Positions 12,030 to 22,049 of a DNA stretch of 64,000 bases are shown here, piece by piece. This DNA comes from Pomphorhynchus laevis (taxonomy: Eukaryota; Acanthocephala; Palaeacanthocephala; Echinorhynchida; Pomphorhynchidae): assembly GCA_012934845.2 (NCBI GenBank), contig WNNJ02001491.1:1-64000 (forward strand). Reading direction: 5' to 3'. The number at the start of each line of letters is the position of its first letter. Position 1 is the stretch's first letter. The notes under the pieces were generated by a model. It was not told the DNA's origin. It was given only the letters and a program-made list of their open reading frames with translations, and did no database searches. The translations under genes were made by a program, and so were the position numbers.

Positions 12030-12640
12030 TCACCCATCCCGGATGGTTTTATGTTTGAGTATTCATCTACGACAACAGAAAGACGGGCAAGATTGGATAT
12101 CGCATGTAGAGGACTTTACGGTGTACCGACGGAGCGGACGTTTATGGACGTTTGTATCCTCAACCCAGCTGCTCCTTCGAATATATCCCGTAATTTAAAC
12201 GCATGTGAATATCATGAAAATCGCAAAAGAGCAAAGTATGTCGAGCGTGTCTCTGTATTTGAATCTTCACAGTTTATTCCATTAATCATTTCGGCAACAG
12301 ACAATTTTAGCTATACATCAGACAAATTCTTGAAACATATTGCAAAAGTACAATCAGTAAAACAAAAAGTGCTTTATTGTGACAGGATTACTCACTTGCG
12401 GACAGGAATTTCGGTGGCACTCGCACAATGCGCCAGTTTTGCGATTAGACGAACCGCTATACGTCCGTTGGCAAACGCTCTTTTGTACCTCAACAAAGAA
12501 TATGATTTCAATGGGTTCCCGGTCGTCTATAAATTCACCGGGAATTAAGATAATCCAATAATGATTTCAATATTGCAAATATTCAATGATAGAGTCCCAT
12601 TTGCGGGAACCATAATTGTACGATTTTAAATGTTTGTTAA
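12030..12640 (+). mobile_element. RLE-family copy A, part 2 (endonuclease end and 3' UTR)
   Basis: The 165-residue frame 12051-12548 begins after the LTR fossil and reads RLDIACRGLYG, ERTFMDVCILNPAAPSN and YHENRKRAKYVERVS, then LRTGISVALAQCASFA near the end. The D...D pattern in a PD-(D/E)xK-like setting and the following text match the C-terminus of the minus copy at 22460-22065. The 3' UTR carries a hairpin at 12595-12608. Confidence 0.7.
12595..12608 (+). ncRNA. RLE-family 3' UTR hairpin
   Basis: TCCC-ATTTGC-GGGA. The same position in the copies at 21995 and 43394 has GCCC-ACTTGC-GGGT and GCCC-ATTTGC-GGGC, so the first and last bases covary. Confidence 0.55.
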
Positions 12641-12834
12641 TAAGATCTTATTACTAAAAATTATTATATTTCCTTCTTTTTCTGTCGGTTTACGGCATTT
12701 GGTAGTTTAAAACTAACTCAATTACGTTTATATATAGTAGACGATTATATATAATATGTAACCTGCATTGGAAATCAAAGTAGTATCAGATCAGTGTGGT
12801 AGGAAATTACAAGCATTAATAATAATACAAATTT

Positions 12835-13769
12835 ATTTAATGTGGCAAATGCGTACAAGCTGCAAGCTTACAAGTCCACAAACAAAAATGAGAAAGTCAA
12901 GCAGTTAAATTGTTCAGATGGGATCGGATTTGTCGTTTGAAGCACTGCAGGGAAGTTGATTGGCGTATATGAATGGGCAGATGATTCCACGATAGAGGAG
13001 CAGCCACAAGGAAGGAGCGGAGTCCAAAGGAGGTAGAGTAGTTTGGGACATGTAAAAGAAGGGAATTACAGGAACGCAAGGAGCAGTAAACAGGACGAGA
13101 ATTATCAAGAAAAGGAAGGTTGAGAAATGAAGGGGTATGAAAAGTTACAAGGCGGAAAGCAACGATAAGAAGACGAATTTGAACACGACAATAAATTGTA
13201 GGCAAATCGAGAGAAGCAAGATGGTAGGATGTGTGATCAAAACGACGAAGACGGAGGAGAATTCGGACAGCTGCGTTGACGATGCGTTGTAGGGGAAGAA
13301 GAGTGGATTTAGGTGAGTTGGAAAATAGACTAAGACAATAATCGAGTCTAGAAAAAAGGAGATATGATATGAGAGTCATACAAGAAGGGAAATCGATCAA
13401 TCTACGAACTTGACGGAGGTTGCGGAGTATCAAGGTAGATGAGCGTACTTTATCTCTAACGAAAGGTTTAAGTGAAAGTCGGTTGTCAAAATGGAAGCCT
13501 AGGAAAACGAGATTATCAACGATAGGAAGAATTTTAGAATTTAATGATACGGAGGGAGGTTCGAAGCCGAGGCGTCGAGGTAGGATCCACATAATTTTGG
13601 ATTTATCAGGATTCAGAGAAAGGCGAAGGGAAGAAAGATGATTGGAAATTGAGACAAGGCAGTCGGAAGCAGAAACACTAAGATCGCGAATACGATAAAC
13701 AGGTGCATGAGCATAGATGAGAATGTCATCAGCATATTGCATAACATGGAAGTTAAATTTATTGGACAA
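12835..13769 (-). mobile_element. LINE X1 (L2/CR1-like), 5'-truncated, minus strand
   Basis: A single uninterrupted 290-residue frame (13769-12897) runs from the RT active site MQYADDILIYAHAP through NPDKSKIMWILPRR, LDYCLSLFSNSP, VNAAVRILLRLRRFDH, FGLRSFLVAAPLSWNHLP and FKRQIRSHL, the usual end of L2/CR1-type ORF2. The 3' tail (12890-12835) reads TGGACTTGTAAGCTTGCAG...CGCATTTGCCACATT. The open frame and sharp 5' truncation make this a fairly recent insertion. The left part of ORF2 is absent. Confidence 0.85.
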
Positions 13770-14880
13770 GGCTACGTATTTAAGACAAATGCATCAAATG
13801 CAAGCTATTAGTTCATCCAACGATTGAAAGAGATGCCTTGTTAGCATTCGAAGGCACAGGAGTCATTGTGACAAGTACAAGAGCTGAAGTGATAGGATCC
13901 TCGATTAAAATGAATGTTGCTGAGGTGATTGAGGAAACGCTAAAAGTGTGGTTTTCGGATGTTGGGAAACTAGCGAATATTGCAGAAATAGATGTACAGG
14001 TAGCATATTCGGCATTTACAAGACCATGCAATTCAGATGGTTGTATGTGATGCGCACGTGTCCACTGGCACCAACTCACTTTACGATATGAAGCGATGCA
14101 ATTCAAAAAGAACCGATTCCAAAAATACTGGGTAAAGTGTCAACTTAATTAGAGAGGAAGTCATTTATTGACTGCCATTGAGAGATGGAGGACTCGGAAT
14201 CCGCGACCATACTATGTACACAGCAATGGAATACTCGAGGTCACTCAGAATTTGTCACCCATTTCTGACAGGCAGAAGTGCTGAAGAATGTTTTGAAGAG
14301 GAACATTATATATTTAAATCTTTAAGAGATGAAGAAAGTATCAAGGTAAAGGAAAAGTTAAGTACTCTGCAAGACAAGCTATCTCTTGAAGTTAGAGTCG
14401 CGTTGAAATTTGCCAGTGAGAAGGGTTCATCATCATGGCCGCGTATGCCCTATTTAAACGATAAAGAAAGTCGTATAAGCTGTAGCGAATTTCGAGATGC
14501 GATATCGGTGCGATATAACAATCTGCCGTCAGACAGCTTTACCGTATGCTCATGTAGAGAAACATTGAGCATGTCACATGCACTGTCCTGGCCAACTGGG
14601 GGACTTCTCACGATAAGGCATAATAATTCGCGATATTATTGCCGAAACGTTAACCGAGATCTGCCATGTTGTTGGCGTAGAGCCTGTGCTAAAATCGGTT
14701 CATGCAAATATTATCTTTGAATATGGGACTACCACACGTGATCCTGATGCGCGATTGTGAGCGGTTTGTTTGGCACACGTCTGGAGCGGTTCTTTTTGGA
14801 CATTTACATATTCAATAAATTAGCTCCTTCAAATGCCAGTACCGTATCATCGTACGAATATCATGCAAGCTCACTGCTCT
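13770..14880 (+). mobile_element. RLE-family copy B, 3' half
   Basis: 13810-14050 reads LVHPTIERDALLAFEGTGV and VGKLANIAEIDVQVAYSAFT (RT connection and thumb). 14178-14720 is open for 180 residues: MRDGGLGIRDHT, VALKFASEKGSSSWP, EFRDAISVRYN, CSCRETLSMSHALSW (the CxC-x7-H finger, with the last Cys changed to Trp) and IRHNNSRY. Past 14740 a shifted frame gives GTRLERFFLDIYIFN and APSNAS, the endonuclease region. It starts at the 5' end of the X1 fragment and runs into copy D. Confidence 0.7.
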
Positions 14881-15804
14881 AAACTGCATCGATATTCAGC
14901 CAGTGTGTTGCAACGAATACCATCAAGAAAGATAGTTCTTATACGCAAAACCTTAGAAGGCAGATTAGTCCGTTGGAATAATAACGAGTACGTGACTCTT
15001 TACCAAGAAGCGTTCTTCCTCTAAAACAACATACACAATCATCATCTGAAGCCATTTACCAACTGGATTAAACGCTATCAAAGCCTTCTAACTAAAGGCA
15101 ACATTAAAGCAAGTACTGCTATACTGGAATATAAATTTGAAACCAATATACTGCAACCACATTACCTCATCAACGATGTGTCAGTCCTCTCGAGACGCAA
15201 AGATTTACATACAAACTCACAACCCACATATTTAGAAGTTCTTCTATCAACTTATTTTCCAGGTTCGAAACCTCATCACTATAGTACGTTCTATGCTCTA
15301 GACGAAACTCATATAATCAAATATAGCAAGAAAGTTAGAGGAAGCGCAGGACCGTCGGGTCTCGATTCTAATTCGTGGCTTCACATGCTCACGGACTTCA
15401 GTCCTCAATCTATATGTTTAGCCAGGGCAATCGCTCAATTCGCTATCTTCATCGCTACAGAATACATTACCCCTGGTCAATTAGACGCTTTTACAGCTTG
15501 CCGCTTAGTCACCCTAGAGAAAAAATAAGGAAGAATTAGACCTATTGGAATATGCAACACTGTCAGGTGCATCATTTGCCGTTCCATTCTCGACTTCGTG
15601 CGCAATGATATTCAAGACGTCGCCGGGTTCATTCAACTTGGAGCTTCCCTAAGAGGATGTATCGAGGTAGCCGTCACTACTCTTATAAACGAGTTTCATC
15701 GAAGTGACCATATGTGCCTTATGACGGTCGATGCCTCAAATGCCTTCAACCAGACTAATAGAGCCGTTGCACTGCATAATGTGGAATTCATCTGCCCTAG
15801 GTAA
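14881..15804 (+). mobile_element. RLE-family copy D, N-terminal part and start of RT
   Basis: 14930-15030 gives KIVLIRKTLEGRLVRW, the segment ahead of RT. 15178-15528 is open for 116 residues with VRGSAGPSGLDSNSWLHML and ACRLVTLEKK. 15535-15804 gives RPIGICNTVR and LMTVDASNAFNQTNRAV, RT motif A. It stops abruptly at 15804 after FICPR. Copy B ends where copy D begins, so a 3' fragment is followed directly by a 5' fragment of the same family in the same direction. Confidence 0.7.
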
Positions 15805-16725
15805 ATAAATAATAAAGAAATCATAAAGAAATAATCAAGAATAATCAGAACTCTGTTACATGTTTTACGTAACGTTCGTTTGATAATGATAAAATTATTG
15901 ACGACCTGCAAATACTAATCGTTAGTGCCATAATACCCTCCTGACGATGTGATTTTATCGAAAGTCTTTTGATAACATTGAATTCCATTTAAATCGGATC
16001 ATGAATAAATAGATTTTATATTTTAATTGTTTTTTTGATGCTGTCGACTGGTTGTCAAATGTAAAATTATCAAGCACGGGAGTTAATATAGGCTCAATGA
16101 CTATAACATCTCTTTATAATATCCCTCCTTAACTTCTACATATTCATAACTACATTAACTACATTTTCATTACTACATCATCCCTCCTTAACTCTGACAT
16201 TGCCGGTCCCAAGCCGTGATGAGAAAGGAGGAGGGTAGTATAAACAAGACAAGTTTATTAATTGGTCGGAACGAACGGACTAAATGCACGGGCTAAATGA
16301 ACATATTTAACGACCGACCTAAACGAACGGTCTGAACGAGTGGTTTGAGCTTATGTTTATCAGTTAAATTTTTTAATAGTTTTTCTTTAAGTTTGTTTGT
16401 CAGAATAAGTTTTACGACTTTAATATGCATAGTAATTGCATTTTTGCAGTTTACCATTTTTAATGTTCCACGTTATCAAAAATATCTGTCATAATTTGGG
16501 AATAGCTGTATTCTTTATACTTATATTCGCATGGCTTTCTTATCCCAAATAAAAATTTGAGTTTACAAATCAACAAGTGGGTTGCGATGGTTCAAGATGC
16601 AACATGAACTTTCGTCACCATTCCTTCGGACAGCTTATACACTTATACCAATGGACCATTCATGAGCGGTTAACGAGCACCATGTATAAACCTGTGGTTA
16701 AGGACACAGACTATCCTGGCCTATC
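15805..16725. other. No gene; decayed repeat sequence
   Basis: AT-rich, with a short open frame of no recognisable content at 16577-16759. At 16206-16238 the text GGTCCCAAGCCGTGATGAGAA then AGGAGGAGGG resembles a motif common in invertebrate LINE relics, but the rest is too decayed to place. Confidence 0.35.
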
Positions 16726-17100
16726 ATCCACATCTGCATACAACTGCGCCTTCTCGTAACTTTTCGTCTCATCACTGTCGGCACCCCATCGTTCATCCAC
16801 CTCCATTTCTTAGACAACACTCGCCCTACCTCTCTACCACTGCGTTCCCGTAATTCTCTCTTACTCCACGTTCCCAATTACTCTAGCAACTACGGTCTCC
16901 GATCCTTCCTATTCGCCGCCTCACTCGCCTGGAATCAACTCCCTCTCGACGTCCGCCGCGCTCCCTTCTTTATTGCATTCAATTGCCGCCTTCATACTCA
17001 CCTTCTCGAAATATGATTTAGATTTTTTTGTTTGTTGTTGTGGTCATGTAAGCGTGCGCTGGCACGCATTTGCCACGTAAAAATAAACTTTTTCAATTTG
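16726..17100 (+). mobile_element. LINE X2 3' end
   Basis: The codons give TRPTSLPLRSRNSLLLHVPN, YGLRSFLFAASLAWNQLP and RLHTHLLEI, the C-terminus of LINE X2, with stops in places. The tail is GTGGTCATGTAAGCGTGCG then CTGGCACGCATTTGCCACG, followed by an A-rich end. Heavily 5'-truncated. Confidence 0.8.
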
Positions 17101-17129
17101 GTATTAATTTTTGTGTTGTATATCGTTCT

Positions 17130-20100
17130 CCATCAATGACCACAGGTTGTGATCTCCTAAAATCCAATTTAAAATCAGTATGCCTCTGTTCACATTTTAT
17201 TCTCTTAGGAGATTTTAATCTCCCACGTTCTAATTAGGCAGTCTCTATTTCATTATGAAAGCGCTGTAGAAACAAACATTTCTGAATTCCTTTCTGATAA
17301 GCTTCTACCAATCCAACACGTTCAACAGACGACTTGTTTTTTTATCAAGTGTAGGTTATGTTCATGATATGGTGTTTACCAGATGTGTTGATGATATAGT
17401 TAGTGTCAACTATCTTCCATATGTAGGTAGAAGTGATCATTGCGTACTTTCCTTGCGGGCAGCACCAAACTTCAAATTTTGTCATCAGCAAACAAAAATT
17501 ATTAAGCGTAATTGGTCAAGGGCGCGTATAGAACATGTTTTAACTTTCTGTCAGCGTTTCCCGTTGTCATTTTCGACGACAGATAGTACCACTGGTAACT
17601 ATTTACAATTACCTTTCGAAATTATCTGATATAATTGATCCAATGCGTGTGACTTCTCAAGTAACCTAAATTCCTGAATGGATTGATCGTAACCTCGAAG
17701 CAGTCACTTAATATTCGAAATCGCTTGTGTAAATTATCCCACTCACATCCTGATTTAATTGCAAGCTATATATATGTCAAAAATCTTTGTTTTAGATTTA
17801 AAGATTCAAAACGCGATAAATTTGAATCTGCAATAATTAGCGCTTTGAACCGCAATCCCGAATTTTTCTGGTCATATTTTCGCCGGAACAGAACGCTCAA
17901 TACTGAAATCAAAATTCTACACACATGTGAAGCTCCGGTCTCAATTAAAAATGACATTGCTGATACTCTTGCTTCATCATTTTCATTACCATCGAAATCT
18001 TCACACTCACCATTCACTTGGGATGGCCGTCCAATACCGTATAATCCCTATTTTATTCCAATATCCGCAGAAGTCAAAGTTACTTTTGATCACGCCAATC
18101 CGTACATTGGTTTCAATCTTGATAATATCTTTATTTCTACTCAAGACCTTATCAAACAACTTGGCCCTTTTTCTTGTCGATACCTTTCAGAATAGTCTTA
18201 CCACTGGATGTGTGCCCGACTTGTGGAAATCTGCGATTATTGTTCCTGTTCCAAAAAAAACTATTGAAATTTTTTGTAGTGATTATAGACCAATAATAGT
18301 TGGCATTTCTGCCTCCAACTGTCTTTCTTCTATCTACAAACGTCTCTCAATCTCCATCTCTTTCTAAACCCTGAAAAGTCCAAAATAATGTGGATCCTCC
18401 CCCGCAAAACAAACATATCTCCTCCCACTGTATATTTTGCCTCATCGATCATCTCCATAGTCAACAATCTCACTTTCTGAGGCTTCCATTTCGATGATCA
18501 CCTTTCCCTTAAACCCTTCGTCCGTGACAAGGTCCGCTCATCTAACTTAATTCTCCGTGACATCCGCCGTATCCGCCCCTTATCGACTTCCGTTCTTGTA
18601 TGTCTCTTCTTTCATCGCTTCTTTTCCCTAAAATCGATTACTGCCTTAGCATTTTCGCCAATTCTCCAAAATCCATCATCCTACCCCTACAACGAATAAT
18701 CAACACCGCCGTTCGAGTGCTCTTTCGTCTCCGTCGCTTCGACCACACATCCACATATTTTGCCCAACTCTCCTAGCCCACCATTCACATCCGCATCAAA
18801 CTCCGCCTTCTTCTCGTTACTTTTCGTCTCATCGCTGTCGGCTCCCCATCGTTCATCAACCTTCCTTTCTTAGACGATACTCGCCCCACCTCGCTATCGC
18901 TTCGTTCCTGTCATACCTTCTTACTCCACGTTCTTAATTACTCCAACAACTACGGTCTCCGATCCTTCCTCATCGCCGCCTCACTCGCCTGGAATCAACT
19001 CCCTCTCGACGTCCGCCGCACCCCCTCCTTTATCACATTCAAACACCTCCTCCGTTCACACCTTCTCGACACCTGATTCACAGTCTTGTTTTGTTGTGGT
19101 CATGTAAGCGTGCGCTGGCACGAATTTGCCACGTTAAAATAAATCCTTTTTTTAATAAGCCTGACGAGTTTGATGTGCACAGTCCTTGAAAGATTAGTCG
19201 CTCGTAGAATCTGGAGTCACTTAATCACTCATGGAGTCATATCGTCTTCTCAGCACGGATTCCGTCACGGTAGATCATGTCTGTCTAATTTACTATCTGC
19301 TCGCGAAATGTGGACGGAGACACTTAGTTTTGGCAATTCAATTAATGTATTTTTTTTTGACTTTTCGAGAGCATTTGATCGAATTCCGCATGAAAGTTTG
19401 CTTAGCTTGTTGTCTCATTATGGAGTTTCTTCGTTGCTATGTAGGTTGGATCGGAGATTTTCTCCGAAATAGATTTTTTAGAGTTAGAGTTGAAAGCCAT
19501 TTATCCTTCTCCAAACGTTTAAATTGTGGAGTTCCGCAGAATACTGTACTCGGTCCTCTTTTCTTTATTGTTTATCTTAATAACTTGTTGTTAATAATCC
19601 AGAACCCTTGCTTGGCTTTTGTGGATGACTCTAAATTTGGTCCGTTAATATCAATGATATGTATAGTCGGTCTCTACAGGACAACCTTGATCGAATACAC
19701 AAATGGAGTGTAGCTACTGGTATGATACTAAACTTTGATAAATGTGTTCATATAAAGCTAGGAAAAAGTAAACATGATCGTGAATTTGAAGTAGTGGTTC
19801 ATACACTCGAAGTTGTATCTGAGTGTAGGGATTTGGGTATAATTTTGCGCAGGACATTGAAAACTTGCTCAAATACTGATTTTATTCATGGTAAGGCAAT
19901 GAAAGCTATGTATTGCATCAAAAATACGTTTGCAAGGATACGCCCATTAAGTTTCAAGAGACTATATTACGCGTTGGTTCGACAATACATTGAATATTGT
20001 ATCCAGGCATCATTTCCATCTACTAAGGCAGAAATCGCAAAGTTTGATCCAGTTATTCGAAGAGGCTCTAAATTGTGTTTTCAACCTGCGTATTCAGACT

Positions 20101-20460
20101 TAGACCGCTTAGCTTTCTTACAGGTATTTTCAGTTCGTCAAAGGTTAATTGACCTAGACCTCATTTCGACGTGGCAGACGGTTCATTTTACAGAGGGATT
20201 TTCTTCTCACTATGTGAAGACTAGTTCGTCAGTTCATCGATTTCATCTTCTATTACTAAATAAATTACCACATGGCAAAGTCCCAAGCGTTGTGCGACTT
20301 TCACATCGGTCCTTGAATTTATGGAATGTGCTGCCTAAAGAAATTGCATGTGCTTCCAGCTACTTCATCTTCAAGCAAAAGATTCGAAATTGGATATTCA
20401 ATATTGACGTGGACGTTTCAAGCTATTTTAGTCATTGATTTTTCACTTTTCTGTGAATAA
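17130..20460 (+). mobile_element. LINE Y (CR1/Jockey-type), split by LINE X2
   Basis: 17190-17230 has LLGDFNLP (APE endonuclease). 17683-18195 is the linker (FWSYFRRNRTLNT). 18270 has SDYRPI, interrupted at about 18294 by a LINE X2 copy and resuming at 19150 with SLTSLMCTVLERLVARRIW, HGFRHGRSCLSNLL, FFFDFSRAFDRIPHES (motif A), NCGVPQNTVLGPLFF (motif B) and LAFVDDSKF (motif C, V for the usual A). 19659-20438 is open for 259 residues to the natural stop after LNLWNVLPKEI. Stops and frame changes mark it inactive. It lacks the 5' part of the endonuclease and ORF1. Confidence 0.8.
18295..19150 (+). mobile_element. LINE X2, 5'-truncated, nested in LINE Y
   Basis: Starts in SASNCLSSIYKRLS, just after the YADD region, and runs through MWILPRKTNISPPTVYF and GFHFDDHLSLKPFVRDKVRS to the stop near 19073 and the X2 tail (GTGGTCATGTAAGCGTGCG at 19095). 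It splits the LINE Y codons SDYRPI / SLTSLM. A short AATA is shared by the two flanks. Several stops. Close relative of 28885-30035. Confidence 0.85.
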
Positions 20461-20666
20461 TTAAAATAGCCATTTGTGGATAATAACTTTTGTTAAAATA
20501 AATAATAATCTTTATAGTTTAAAGAATATTTCAATTAAATTAGTTAAATTATTTTGTAAAATAACAATATCATTACATATTATGGCAATTATTAAAATTT
20601 AATTATTTCATCAAGAGACTAGCAACTCTCGCATCAGTGAGCGATCCATCCTTCTATGGCAAAAAT

Positions 20667-21874
20667 GGGTGGATGCTAGTTTGGTGTTGCCTTTGATATT
20701 TGGTGTTGCCTTTGATATTTGGTGTTGCCTTTGATATTTGGTGTTGCCTTTGAAAAAATTTAAACAAAAGAAAATTGTAAAGAAATATTAATCCTTTATT
20801 CTTAATAGAGCTAAAAGATTGTTGAATCGCTTGTCTGATGGAATCGTGTGTTCCCATATAAACTGAATGAGAAAGTCCTCGTGTTGATCCTGCGAAATAC
20901 CATTTTTTCTCTTAGGTATTTCTTAGCAAGTGACCAAAACCCTTCAACGGTTTGTGTATGTATGCTAGGGTCAAGATGATTAACAAAGTTTAAAGAATGG
21001 TTAACGGAAAAATGTTGATATTGAGGCATATTTCTAAAAGCTGTCCCATAGGCTTTCCATTCATGAGTCATGACAATAGTTCCCGGTAAAACATTCTCGT
21101 AAATTACTTGTGCCATTGTTTGAGCACCTCTATCATATACAGGGACTATTAAAGCTTTTTTTGTGCATCTTTCAACACCACCTACATACCATTGACCATC
21201 CACGACACGACCTCGGTTATATTTTCGTTTGAAAAAAAGACTTTCATCAATTTCTACTATTTTAGGCTCTCCGTTTTCATCGATGCCTCCTATCTTTTGA
21301 TTTCTATCAACAACAAAATCACATATTATATCTCTCAATCTATCAGTATAAGCTGCAACAGTATTTCTATTAAGCTCCAGATCATGAGCAATTTTTAAAT
21401 ATGAACACCTATTGATATATTTGTAAATTATTTTAAATATCAATGGCATATCTAAACGACAATCTTCAAAAAAACTGTCGTGTCTGAGTCCACGTGATTT
21501 TCTACAGGATTTTTTGCATGTCCAAGCAAAAGCGTCTATGCTTTGTTTACGTTTAACGTATCTCATATGTTCCTCGTTATCACATTTTTCGCATCTTGAC
21601 CAATTTCTTATTAGTTTCATACGAGAAAGAAAGACGTTTTGTGTTTCTTTTTTCACAAACTGTCTATCAAGAAAACGCTCTGTAATATCCAAATTCAAAA
21701 TATCAGAGACTGAATAGTGTGTATTTTCATTCGAGATTTTTTCTTCTGATTTTCTTACCATTTTTTTCCAATTTCTTACCAATTTTTTCAAAGGCAACAC
21801 CAAATATCAAAGGCAACACCAAATATCAAAGGCAACACCAAATATCAAAGGCAACACCAAACTAGCATCCACCC
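20667..21874 (-). mobile_element. Merlin (IS1016-like) DNA transposon
   Basis: A 1.2 kb element with terminal inverted repeats beginning GGGTGGATGCTAGTTTGGTG at both ends. Each end carries three to four subterminal copies of the 20-base unit TTTGGTGTTGCCTTTGATAT in inverted orientation. The flanks share CAAAAAT, a target duplication of 6-7 bp; Merlin normally makes 8-9 bp. One transposase gene lies inside on the minus strand. It interrupts RLE copy E, so it is younger than that copy. Confidence 0.9.
20788..21761 (-). pseudogene. Merlin-type DDE transposase, probably inactive
   Basis: A cut-and-paste transposase of the Merlin/IS1016 (ISXO2-like) family. From the first ATG (21761) the product has a zinc-ribbon-like set of cysteines (CEKCDNEEHM...WTCKKSCRK), a helix-turn-helix-like stretch (LKIAHDLELNRNTVAAYTD), and the catalytic core: first Asp in VEIDESLF, final Glu in TQTVEGFWS. 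The second Asp, expected in a TDxWxAY setting, is His here (MTHEWKAY), which should abolish activity. The normal C-terminus (HEDFLIQFIWEHT, ending in RIKD and a stop at 20788) is reached only through a one-base shift in an A-run near 20910; unshifted, the frame ends at 20811 in unrelated text. No other gene is in the element. Confidence 0.85.
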
Positions 21875-22049
21875 AAAAATGTATGTTCGCTGCGACAACG
21901 TATAGGTGTAACGCTAACAAAAGCAAACGCCTGGTGTCTGAAATGAGACCTAAAAACACTCCTAAAAAATTATTATTAAACTATCTTTTTTTGGGCCCAC
22001 TTGCGGGTAACCTCGATTGTATGTATTACTAAAATAAATTTTTCCATTA

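Larger units (their letters stand above)
20606..22030 (+). mobile_element. RLE-family copy E 3' end, split by Merlin
   Basis: 20606-20666 reads FIKRLATLASVSDPSFYGKN and, beyond the Merlin transposon, 21875 onward reads VCSLRQRIGVTLTKANAW, the last coding segment of the family (compare LRTGISVALAQCASFA at 12400). The 3' UTR follows with the family hairpin at 21995-22008. The reading frame is continuous across the Merlin insertion, so the transposon entered an already truncated copy. Confidence 0.7.

Noticed and set aside
12900-13641. Plus-strand frames over LINE X1
   Set aside because: Antisense to the clearly homologous minus-strand RT frame.
21192-21717. Plus-strand frames inside Merlin
   Set aside because: Antisense shadows of the transposase.
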